From Nostoc sp. UHCC 0870 (GTDB lineage: Bacteria > Cyanobacteriota > Cyanobacteriia > Cyanobacteriales > Nostocaceae): a DNA stretch of 64,000 bases. This document shows, piece by piece, positions 7,251 to 14,421 of the stretch (the stretch's first letter is position 1; every line of letters begins with the position of its first letter). The translations under genes and the position numbers were made by a program. The DNA is taken from NCBI RefSeq assembly GCF_022063185.1, contig NZ_CP091913.1:5619141-5683140 (forward strand), read 5' to 3'. The notes below the pieces were generated by a model, which worked only from the letters and a program-made list of their open reading frames with translations, was not told where the DNA came from and did not search any database.

Positions 7251-8234
7251 ATGACCTTATTAATAGTGGGTGCTACAGGCACTTTAGGAAGACAAGTGGC
7301 TCGTCGGGCGATCGATGAGGGATATAAAGTACGCTGTCTGGTTCGCAGTGCTAAAAGAGCTGCTTTTTTAAAAGAATGGGGTGCAGAACTTGTCAAAGGA
7401 GATTTGTGTCGCCCCGAAACCCTCACAGGCGCATTAGAAGGGGTTACAGCAGTTATTGATGCTGCCACTTCCCGTGCTACAGATTCACTGACTATTAAAC
7501 AGGTAGACTGGCAAGGTCAGGTAGCCTTAATCCAAGCGGCAAAGGCTGCGGGTGTAGAACGTTTTATATTCTTTTCTATTCTTGATGCCGATAAGTACCC
7601 AGAAGTCCCACTCATGGAGATTAAGCGGTGTACTGAACTATTTTTAGCCGAATCTGGAATAAATTACACAATCTTACGATTAGCCGGCTTCATGCAAGGG
7701 TTAATCAGTCAGTATGGCATACCTATTTTAGAAGGGCAACCCGTTTGGGTAACGGGCAATTCTTCACCCGTCGCTTACATGGACACTCAAGATATCGCCA
7801 AGTTTGCGGTGCGTGCCTTGAGTGTACCAGAAACCGAAAAACAAGCTTTCCCAGTGGTAGGAACTCGTGCTTGGAGTGCAGAGGAAATTATCAACCTTTG
7901 TGAACGCTTGTCTAACAAAGAAGCCAAAGTCAGACGAATGCCAATCAACCTGCTGCGTACTGTGCGCGGAATTGCACGCTTCTTTCAGTGGGGATTGAAT
8001 GTAGCAGATAGATTAGCGTTTACAGAAGTATTGGCCAGTGGTAAGGCTTTAAATGCGCCAATGGATGAAGTATATACAGTATTTGGATTAGAACAAGAAC
8101 AGACAACTACTTTAGAAGGCTATCTCCAAGAGTATTTCAACCGTATTATGAAAAAGCTCAAAGAGCTAGACTACGAAAAAACTAAAAAGCAGAAATCTAA
8201 AAAGACTCCGTTTAAAAAAGTCAATAGTCAATAA
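7251..8234 (+). CDS. ycf39: Ycf39-type SDR, photosystem II assembly factor
   Basis: 327 residues. The N-terminal Rossmann motif is MTLLIVGATGTLGRQVARRA, with RCLVRS after strand 2, the arrangement of atypical NmrA-like short-chain dehydrogenases. The body matches cyanobacterial and algal Ycf39 (plant HCF244): FIFFSILDADKYPEVPLME, NYTILRLAGFMQGLISQYG and the PVAYMDTQDIAKF segment. In Synechocystis Ycf39 acts with high-light-inducible proteins in delivering chlorophyll to newly made D1. The C-terminus has a lysine-rich tail (about residues 300-327) not essential to the fold. It lies just after petM, a plausible photosynthetic grouping. Confidence 0.92.
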   Translation: MTLLIVGATGTLGRQVARRAIDEGYKVRCLVRSAKRAAFLKEWGAELVKGDLCRPETLTGALEGVTAVIDAATSRATDSLTIKQVDWQGQVALIQAAKAAGVERFIFFSILDADKYPEVPLMEIKRCTELFLAESGINYTILRLAGFMQGLISQYGIPILEGQPVWVTGNSSPVAYMDTQDIAKFAVRALSVPETEKQAFPVVGTRAWSAEEIINLCERLSNKEAKVRRMPINLLRTVRGIARFFQWGLNVADRLAFTEVLASGKALNAPMDEVYTVFGLEQEQTTTLEGYLQEYFNRIMKKLKELDYEKTKKQKSKKTPFKKVNSQ

Positions 8235-8343
8235 TCAATAGTTATTGGGAATTGGGAATTGGGAATTGTACTTCTAGGTCGTTCGCGGTAGCGTTGCGTA
8301 GTGAAGTCATTATGCTTCTTGCTTCCTTTTCCCCTTTCCTCCC

Positions 8344-8374
8344 CTGTCACCTATCACCTGTCACCTATCACCTA
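8344..8374. repeat. Short tandem repeat, CACCTATCACCTGT type
   Basis: Degenerate heptamer-like units (TCACCTA, TCACCTG) repeated about four times between ycf39 and the NAD kinase gene. Typical cyanobacterial STRR sequence; no coding role seen. Confidence 0.6.
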
Positions 8375-8512
8375 TTTTCAATAGAGAAAGTGCAGAATAT
8401 CAGTCTTTTAGCTGTTGACTTTTGACTTTTAACTCTAGACTAATGACTCGTGATCCAAAATGTGTAAGGATTACAAAAGAAAAAGCATCGCCTATTATTT
8501 GGATATTTGAGT

Positions 8513-9430
8513 GTGCCGAAAGCAGGCATTATCTACAATGACGTTAAACCGGTAGCCGTTCGTGTGGCTACCGAATTGAAAGACAAGCTAACCGCAGCCG
8601 GTTGGGATGTATGTATTACATCAAGTGTCGGTGGCATATTGGGCTATTCTAATCCTGAAAGTCCTGTCTGCCACACCCCTATTGATGGTCTGACACCCCC
8701 TGGATTTGAGTCAGAAATGAAGTTTGCCATAGTCCTAGGGGGGGACGGCACTGTTTTAGCAGCTTCGCGTCAAGTTGCTCCCTGCGGTGTTCCCATTTTA
8801 GCGGTGAATACCGGTCACATGGGCTTTTTAACGGAAGCATACCTGAATCAATTGCCCCAAGCAATAGAACAGGTAATGGCTGGTGAGTATGAAATCGAAG
8901 AACGTGCCATGCTCACTGTTAAAGTCCTACGAGGGGAGTCTGTGCTTTGGGAATCATTGTGCTTAAATGAAATGGTGTTACATCGAGAACCATTAACCTC
9001 GATGTGTCATTTTGAAATTGCGATAGGTCGTCATGCGCCAGTTGATATTGCTGCTGATGGGGTAATTGTTTCTACACCAACGGGTTCTACCGCTTATTCT
9101 TTAAGTGCTGGTGGCCCTGTTGTTGCGCCTGGCGTACCTGTATTGCAGTTAGTACCTATTTGTCCCCACTCGTTGGCTTCTAGGGCTTTAGTGTTTCCAG
9201 ACACAGAACCAGTTAATATCTATCCAGTCAATATTCCTCGCTTAGTCATGGTAGTGGATGGTAATGGCGGTTGCTACATTTTCCCAGAGGATCGAGTATA
9301 TTTGGAGCGATCGCACTACACCGTCAAATTCATCCGCCTACAACCACCCGAATTTTTCCGCATCCTGCGCGAAAAATTAGGTTGGGGTCTACCTCATATT
9401 GCCAAACCTGCTTCGGTAGAATTACCTTAG
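8513..9430 (+). CDS. nadK: NAD kinase
   Basis: Phosphorylates NAD to NADP using ATP or polyphosphate. The GGDGT signature of the catalytic loop is in KFAIVLGGDGTVLAASRQ, followed by NTGHMGFLTE and the second conserved block DGVIVSTPTGSTAYSLSAGG. The start is uncertain: a TTG at 8507 and a GTG at 8513 are in the same frame. The GTG gives MPKAGIIYND, the N-terminus I expect for Nostoc homologs, and 305 residues. No strong ribosome binding site is present. This is the longer cyanobacterial type, with an insert near residues 40-65 (ILGYSNPESPVCHTPIDGL). The response regulator gene follows on the same strand. Confidence 0.93.
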   Translation: MPKAGIIYNDVKPVAVRVATELKDKLTAAGWDVCITSSVGGILGYSNPESPVCHTPIDGLTPPGFESEMKFAIVLGGDGTVLAASRQVAPCGVPILAVNTGHMGFLTEAYLNQLPQAIEQVMAGEYEIEERAMLTVKVLRGESVLWESLCLNEMVLHREPLTSMCHFEIAIGRHAPVDIAADGVIVSTPTGSTAYSLSAGGPVVAPGVPVLQLVPICPHSLASRALVFPDTEPVNIYPVNIPRLVMVVDGNGGCYIFPEDRVYLERSHYTVKFIRLQPPEFFRILREKLGWGLPHIAKPASVELP

Positions 9431-9470
9431 TCAATAGTTTTTATCCCCAATCCCCAATCCCCAGGAGTTA

Positions 9471-9513
9471 TTTAATTTTGAATTTTGAATTTTGAATTTT
9501 GAATTTTGAATTG
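9471..9513. repeat. STRR heptamer array TTTTGAA
   Basis: Five to six consecutive TTTTGAA units between nadK and the response regulator gene, preceded by a CCCCAAT array. The same unit recurs in many gaps of this window. Confidence 0.85.
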
Positions 9514-9544
9514 ATTTGTCCCCAATCCCTAGTCCCAAAAGGTT

Positions 9545-10231
9545 ATGACACCTGCTCAAAGTCCTTGTGTTTTGGTCATTGAAACGGATGATAGCCTAGC
9601 TAATCAGCTATCGTTTGATTTGCAAGAAGCTGGCTATGAGGCGGTTTTAGCAAATGATGCAACTAGTGGTTTGCAATCTTATCACGATCGCCAACCTGCT
9701 TTAGTGGTTCTCGACCGAATGCTTGCAGGTGAATCAGGACTAGCACTGTGCAAAAATCTGAGGAACGCTGGAATGCGATCGCCAGTCCTCATACTCATGG
9801 CCAGGGATACAGTAGATGATCGGGTAGCTTGTCTAGAAGCTGGTGCTGATGATTACATCCTCAAACCCTATCGCGCAGAAGACTTTTTAAAGTTAATTCG
9901 CCTCTACCTCAAACCTGATGTTGAGACTACAGAACAGTTGCGTTTTGGGGATATGGTTTTAGACTTAGCTACCCGTCGTGCGATTTACAACGGTCGAATC
10001 GTTGACCTGACCATGAAGGAATTTGAACTCTTAAAATTTTTAATGGAACATCCTCGTGAAGTCTTAACCCGTGAACAAATTTTAGAAAATGTCTGGGGTT
10101 ATGACTTTATGGGAGAATCTAACGTTATAGAAGTTTATATTCGCTACTTACGTTTAAAAATCGAAGATGAAGGTCAAAAACGCCTTATTCAAACAGTGCG
10201 CGGCGTAGGTTATGTACTTCGAGAATCTTAA
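9545..10231 (+). CDS. nblR: OmpR-family response regulator, NblR-like
   Basis: 228 residues: receiver domain (about 8-122) and OmpR/PhoB winged-helix DNA-binding domain (about 133-226, LTMKEFELLKFLMEHPREVL and RGVGYVLRES). The phosphoacceptor Asp57 (VVLDRMLAGESG), the acidic pair D15/D16 and Lys107 are present, but the conserved switch Thr/Ser is replaced by Met85 (VLILMARD). The sequence closely resembles proteins annotated NblR in Nostocales. NblR controls phycobilisome breakdown under nutrient or light stress in Synechococcus and has been described as able to act without phosphorylation. The name is from resemblance; membership of the wider OmpR family is certain. Confidence 0.8.
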   Translation: MTPAQSPCVLVIETDDSLANQLSFDLQEAGYEAVLANDATSGLQSYHDRQPALVVLDRMLAGESGLALCKNLRNAGMRSPVLILMARDTVDDRVACLEAGADDYILKPYRAEDFLKLIRLYLKPDVETTEQLRFGDMVLDLATRRAIYNGRIVDLTMKEFELLKFLMEHPREVLTREQILENVWGYDFMGESNVIEVYIRYLRLKIEDEGQKRLIQTVRGVGYVLRES

Positions 10232-10234
10232 ATA

Positions 10235-10341
10235 GTGGTGAGTGGTGAGTGGTGAGTGCTGTTAGCGGTAGCGCGGCGTTTAGCCGGTGCTGAGTGTATT
10301 TAATTTTGAATTTTGAATTTTGAATTTTGAATTTTGAATTA
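10235..10341. repeat. Compound STRR block (GTGGTGA and TTTTGAA arrays)
   Basis: GTGGTGAGTG-type units directly after the regulator's stop codon, then a short GCGGTAGCG-rich spacer, then at least five TTTTGAA units. No gene. Confidence 0.8.
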
Positions 10342-10408
10342 TAAAGCATGGGCTATTTGTGAGAAATTTCTGTAAAATCGAAATCTAAATTACCAAATTA
10401 AAAATTGT

Positions 10409-10924
10409 ATGATGCGTTGGTTAACTTTTATTCCAATGCTGCTGAGTATTTTTTTGATGGGGTGTTCTGTGCAATCAACAGCTAAATCTCCCGAAAAAAC
10501 TGCTCAAGCACCAATATCATTGGGGCAAACATTACCCATTTCTGCCAAGGCAATTGTTCCCAATGGTACAACAATTGAGTTAGAAGTGGCGCGAACACCT
10601 GAACAGCAATCACTCGGACTGATGTATCGCCCAGCCTTACCAGACAATAGGGGAATGCTATTTCAATTTTCCTCGGCACAACCGGTGAGCTTTTGGATGA
10701 AAAATGTCCCTGTGGCTCTGGATATGGTCTTTTTACAAAATGGTGTAGTTAAGTATATTAAAACTTCTGCCCCGCCTTGCACTAGTGACCCTTGTCCTAA
10801 CTATGGCCCGAAAGTACCTATTGATAAAGTCATTGAATTGCGATCGGGACGAGCTAAGGAATTAAATCTTCAGGAAGGTGATAGTATCAAAATTGAGTTT
10901 TTAGATACGCGAGGTTTACCGTAA
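10409..10924 (+). CDS. DUF192 lipoprotein
   Basis: 171 residues. The N-terminus is a lipoprotein signal with a hydrophobic core and the lipobox LMGC (Cys at about residue 19), so the mature protein should be lipid-anchored facing the periplasm or lumen. The remaining domain is DUF192: LEVARTPEQQSLGLMYRPAL, GMLFQF, VSFWMKNVPVALDMVFL and DKVIELRSGRAKELNLQEGD are all conserved blocks. The family has no established biochemical function. Two adjacent ATGs are possible starts. It is alone in its gap, with a 530-base non-coding stretch after it. Confidence 0.9.
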   Translation: MMRWLTFIPMLLSIFLMGCSVQSTAKSPEKTAQAPISLGQTLPISAKAIVPNGTTIELEVARTPEQQSLGLMYRPALPDNRGMLFQFSSAQPVSFWMKNVPVALDMVFLQNGVVKYIKTSAPPCTSDPCPNYGPKVPIDKVIELRSGRAKELNLQEGDSIKIEFLDTRGLP

Positions 10925-11457
10925 TTAACCTTGGCATAGCTGACTTCACAGGGCTAGAGCAAATGGGCATTCATAAGTTTTACGTAAAAAATATATCAAG
11001 TATACGTAAAACGACAAATTTTGAGGTTACTATTTAATATAATCTCAAAAATAGTAAATCCTACGACTTATCAGGTAAAATCACAACCTAACGAATTAGA
11101 TAGCTGAAAATCTTACTTTTGGCATAAGTGTAATCAGTCATTGATCAGGCAGTATTAGCTATGGAATCTTGATTACTAGATGTGTAGTCAAAAAGCATTA
11201 CAGTAGCAAAGATAAATCCATGCTTCAGAATCACTTTTAGTCAAAATAATCACCAGGAGAATAGCGTTAGAGCTAGAAAAATCTAGATTTGGCTAGTTTT
11301 TGCAGACGATATGCCTCCTTTTTAAGAAAATTAGCTAAATTGACTAGTGTGTTTATCCGGTAATCGTAAATTCACGGGTGAAGTAATAGTTGCAGGCTAC
11401 AGATAAATGAGAAACCAATACTTGACGGTACATATTAAGGAAGGAGGTGAGTTACAA
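10925..11457. other. Intergenic region, no gene seen
   Basis: AT-rich, with several short inverted segments, for example TTGAGGTTACTATTTAATAT near 11019-11038 facing AATCTCAAA at about 11041. No coding frame. The strong ribosome binding site AAGGAGGTGAG at its right end belongs to the DUF2949 gene. Confidence 0.55.
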
Positions 11458-11649
11458 ATGTCACCATCAACATATTCACGACTAATTCGGTTCTTACAGG
11501 AAGATTTGTCTATTTCAGCAGCATCTTTAGGAGTGGCGTTGCGTCATCGAGAGCAAGATCCGGGGCCTTTACCGATGATTCTTTGGCAGTATGGTTTGAT
11601 TACTTTAGACCAACTAGAACAAATTTATGATTGGTTGGAAACAGCGTAG
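11458..11649 (+). CDS. DUF2949 family small protein
   Basis: 63 residues starting MSPSTYSRLIRFLQEDL. The frame is open further upstream to 11407, but the strong ribosome binding site AAGGAGGTGAG ends 7 bases before the ATG at 11458, which fixes this start. The LIRFLQEDLSISAASLGVAL and LPMILWQYGLITLDQLEQI segments match the cyanobacterial DUF2949 family, short all-helical proteins of unknown function. Monocistronic as far as can be seen. Confidence 0.85.
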   Translation: MSPSTYSRLIRFLQEDLSISAASLGVALRHREQDPGPLPMILWQYGLITLDQLEQIYDWLETA

Positions 11650-11996
11650 AATATGAGTTCTCATGAAGGAGAATCAAAGTATGGTAAATCTACTCTGTCT
11701 CTTACGAGGGCTAACAGATAGAGAGGTTTATTTTTGAATTTTCTCTTTATGGTTCTTCGGTTACTTTTATGGAGAATTAATAGAAGAGTGCCAGTTTAAT
11801 ACACTGCGTAATCGAAAATTACTAAAGTTACGAAAGCCATACCCAAGTCTTTTAATTAACTTGAGTTTATTATTAATTCTTTATACCAACTCGATGCGAA
11901 CAGCACCATCTAAGGGTAGACTATTGGGGAAGTGTGACAATTTCAGAGGTAAATTGATTGTCATGGTAATTATTTCCCAATCAATCAAATAATTAA
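11650..11996. other. Intergenic region between convergent genes
   Basis: About 350 bases of AT-rich DNA between the DUF2949 gene and the Uma2 gene. An 18-codon open frame at about 11681 has an AAGGAG site but no recognisable product, so it is not called. No clear terminator or repeat family was found. Confidence 0.5.
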
Positions 11997-12611
11997 TTAT
12001 TTAGCTGCATCAAAAATCTGCTGTGCGGTTAAATTTAATTGGGGGAAGGTAGGTGATTGAATCGCTGTGTTACCTTGAAACGGAGTCATTTGATATTCAC
12101 CATCAACTAAACTACATACAAAAATAGTCGGTTGTTTGGGATTACCGATAAATTTCCTAGCTCCCAAAGCAGCATAATCAGCAATCCAATATTCAGGAAT
12201 GCCCATTTCCTCATAGTCAGCAAATTTGTTGTAGTAATCATCTCGCCAGTTAGTCGATACAACCGCAACCACCAATGGCACAGATGCAGCTTGGCTGACT
12301 GTTGACTGCTTTTGAAAAAGCGGTTCGTTGCTGAGGTTATCTAGATTTAATAACAATACATCGGGTGAATAAGCAGATTCAGCATTAGGAGTTTTGACGA
12401 ATGCAGTTTTGGGTATGGTGTAAGGACGGTTTAGGCGATCAAACTCGACAGTTAACTTACGGGCTATAAATCCCACAACTTTTTCATGTTCTCCGCTTGG
12501 AGGGGGCATTTCAAAATTTACTCCGTTACGTAATTCATAGCGTTTACCATCGTTGGGATACCATTCAATAAATTCATCAAATGTCAGTAATTTTGGCAAA
12601 GATTGGGTCAT
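11997..12611 (-). CDS. Uma2 (DUF820) family endonuclease-fold protein, catalytic Glu replaced
   Basis: 204 residues of the Uma2/DUF820 family, a PD-(D/E)xK nuclease-like fold greatly expanded in cyanobacteria. Visible blocks: LLTFDEFIEWYPNDGKRYEL, the active-site Asp of YSPDVLLLN (D84), and NWRDDYYNKFADYEEMGIPE. The position normally occupied by the catalytic Glu (EVVS in most members) is Ala116 (VVAVVST, codon GCG), so metal-dependent cleavage is doubtful. Family members' biological roles are unknown. The gene stands downstream of the DUF5340 gene on the same strand, 55 bases away. Confidence 0.85.
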   Translation of the reverse strand: MTQSLPKLLTFDEFIEWYPNDGKRYELRNGVNFEMPPPSGEHEKVVGFIARKLTVEFDRLNRPYTIPKTAFVKTPNAESAYSPDVLLLNLDNLSNEPLFQKQSTVSQAASVPLVVAVVSTNWRDDYYNKFADYEEMGIPEYWIADYAALGARKFIGNPKQPTIFVCSLVDGEYQMTPFQGNTAIQSPTFPQLNLTAQQIFDAAK

Positions 12612-12666
12612 AATCTTACCTACATATATGTTTTTATGTTTTACTTGATCAAACGCTGCATATTTT

Positions 12667-12900
12667 TCATGAATTAGTCTGATGATTAATTGACCAACGG
12701 TGTTCTACTGGTACAGAAGAACCTTGACAACTTTCTTCTAAGTGCTTTTGTTGGACTACTGCTTTACGGAGAGTAATAATTAGTTGATTAACTTGATATC
12801 GCAGTTCAGGGTTATTATTGACTGCTGACATGGTTTGCCTTTCTAATAGTTGGAGTATAAGTTCGTAGTGAATGGGTGACGGTAGAGGGATTTGCTCCAT
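12667..12900 (-). CDS. DUF5340 family small protein
   Basis: 77 residues beginning MEQIPLPSPIHYELILQLLE. This N-terminus and VNQLIITLRKAVVQQKHLEE match a small protein family restricted to cyanobacteria (DUF5340) with no known function. It is soluble and largely helical, with a Ser/His-rich tail that is probably disordered. It lies 55 bases upstream of the Uma2 gene on the same strand. Confidence 0.75.
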   Translation of the reverse strand: MEQIPLPSPIHYELILQLLERQTMSAVNNNPELRYQVNQLIITLRKAVVQQKHLEESCQGSSVPVEHRWSINHQTNS

Positions 12901-13080
12901 GTAGTTAATTGATAGTTTTAATTAAGTAATTTTTATTTTGTATTAAGTCAATTTTGACACAAAAAATAAATATTTAACTTAGATTTTAGATAATCAACTA
13001 AGCAGCCCCTAGTACCGCTTTGCGGAAGTCAATACTTCGACAGGCTCAGTAACCAGTCAAAAGTCAAAAATCCAGAGTCT

Positions 13081-13143
13081 GTAGGGACGGGTTCACAGAT
13101 ATACCCGAATCATTCACGAAGATTTCTCTCAAAGATCCCCTAC
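13081..13143. repeat. MITE-like repeat family E, degenerate copy
   Basis: 63 bases beginning GTAGGGACGGGTTCA and ending GATCCCCTAC. It aligns along its whole length with the reverse complement of 30623-30685, including the inner AATCATTCACGAA, but its right arm is mutated. Confidence 0.7.
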
Positions 13144-13179
13144 TGTTTCAGGACTTACGCAAGTGTCACAATCGATGGT

Positions 13180-13243
13180 TGGTGCGTGACGCTATCAGTC
13201 TTATTACTACGTTCAAATACTTTTGCAGCGTCACACACCCTAC
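13180..13243. repeat. Inverted-repeat element, GGTGCGTGACGCT arms
   Basis: GGTGCGTGACGCT (13181-13193) faces AGCGTCACACACC with one mismatch, ending CCCTAC at 13243. The outer motif GTAGGGTGTGTGACGCT resembles the partial TAGGGTGTGTTA copy at 651. Non-coding. Confidence 0.5.
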
Positions 13244-13333
13244 ATAAAACCAATTCGCAATGGACTAACGTCCCGCTTTTCTACGAGACGCTACCGCGAT
13301 CGCTAACGCAATTAATTCAGCTCTGAATAGTTT

Positions 13334-14224
13334 TCAAGTAGAATGGGAAAATAAACGCGCGATCGCTAATTCTGGATCAGGCTGTTTGACTAAGGATTCG
13401 CCAATCAAGACGGCGGTTGCACCAGCTTGTGAGACTAAATTTAAATCCTCTGGGGTATGTAATCCTGACTCACTGACAATTAGAATATTTTTTTCCTGTA
13501 ATTGGCTACCCCTGGCAGCTAAAATTTGGCAAGTTGTTTGTAAATCAACAGAAAAATCTGCTAAATTACGATTATTGATTCCTACTAAAGATACACCATC
13601 TAAAGCCAATACACGGTCAAGTTCTTCGAGATTGTGAACTTCAATCAATGCTGCCATATTAAGACTCTTGGCAATTTTGAGGAAGTATTGCAAGTCTTGA
13701 TCGCTGAGGATAGCTGCAATTAATAAAACTGCATCTGCACCTCGCAAGCGGGCTAAGTACATTTGATAAGGATAGATGACAAAATCCTTACACAGTAGCG
13801 GCAAATCTACAGCATTACGGACTTTAGATAGATTATCAAAGCTACCTTGAAAAAACTTACTATCCGTTAAAACAGAAAGACAGCTAGCACCACCTTGTTG
13901 ATAGGATAGGGCGATCGCTACGGGGTCAAAATCTTCACGAAATACGCCTTTACTGGGGGAAGCTTTTTTTACTTCTGCAATCAACGCAGGTTTAGTTATA
14001 CCTTGTTTTAAAGCCGCGACAAAATCACGCGTTGGTGGGGCGGTGAGTGCTTGCTTCTGCAATTCTCGTAAAGGCACTCTTTCGCGCATTTGTTCAACTT
14101 CTATCTCCTTCTGCCAGACAATTTCCTCTAGGATATGCTGCGGTTCTGCATCTGGGACAGCAGCTTGATAGCGCAATATAGAGACATTTATAGCCGGGTT
14201 CGGTTGACGGCGACGGATTTGCAT
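13334..14224 (-). CDS. trpC: Indole-3-glycerol phosphate synthase
   Basis: Closes the indole ring in tryptophan synthesis, converting CdRP to indole-glycerol phosphate. The TIM-barrel signatures are ALIAEVKKASPSKG (catalytic Lys), LSVLTDSKFFQGS, LLCKDFVIYPYQMYLARLRG, VGINNRNLADFSVDL and VSESGLHTPED. The ATG at 14224 (MQIRRRQPNPAINVSILRYQ) gives 296 residues, with the roughly 35-residue N-terminal extension usual in cyanobacteria. The frame extends nine codons upstream, but those are encoded by a CCCCAGT repeat array and are unlikely to be native. It follows lpdA on the same strand; other trp genes are not near, which is normal for cyanobacteria. Confidence 0.94.
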   Translation of the reverse strand: MQIRRRQPNPAINVSILRYQAAVPDAEPQHILEEIVWQKEIEVEQMRERVPLRELQKQALTAPPTRDFVAALKQGITKPALIAEVKKASPSKGVFREDFDPVAIALSYQQGGASCLSVLTDSKFFQGSFDNLSKVRNAVDLPLLCKDFVIYPYQMYLARLRGADAVLLIAAILSDQDLQYFLKIAKSLNMAALIEVHNLEELDRVLALDGVSLVGINNRNLADFSVDLQTTCQILAARGSQLQEKNILIVSESGLHTPEDLNLVSQAGATAVLIGESLVKQPDPELAIARLFSHST

Positions 14225-14227
14225 AAT

Positions 14228-14420
14228 TTGGGGACTGGGGACTGGGGACAAATCAATTCAAAATTCAAAATTCAAAATTCAAAATTAAATAACTCCTGGG
14301 GACTGGGGACTGGGTATCGGGGATTGGGGCATGGATCAGGAGAAAAGAACTTAGTTAAGATATCCTGACACCCCTACACCCCTACACCCCTACACCCCTA
14401 TACCCTTACACCCTTATACC
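14228..14420. repeat. Dense STRR block between trpC and lpdA
   Basis: Four tandem-repeat types in succession: GGGGACT units, AAAATTC units (14260-14286), GGGGACT/GGGGATT again, and CCCCTACA units (about 14369-14420) repeated roughly six times with drift to CCCTTATA. It occupies nearly the whole gap. Confidence 0.85.
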
Positions 14421-14421
14421 C

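Larger units (their letters stand above)
12901..13333. other. Repeat-rich intergenic region
   Basis: Holds the two palindromic elements at 13081-13143 and 13180-13243, a CAGGACTTACGCAAG motif at about 13149-13163 of the kind common in Nostocales repeats, and a HIP1-containing segment near 13290-13310. No gene. Confidence 0.6.

Noticed and set aside
11681..11737. 18-codon frame after the DUF2949 gene with an AAGGAG site
   Set aside because: Too short, no hydrophobic or conserved pattern.
14363..14420. CCCCTACA array considered as a CRISPR or protein-coding repeat
   Set aside because: No spacers, and stops interrupt all useful frames.
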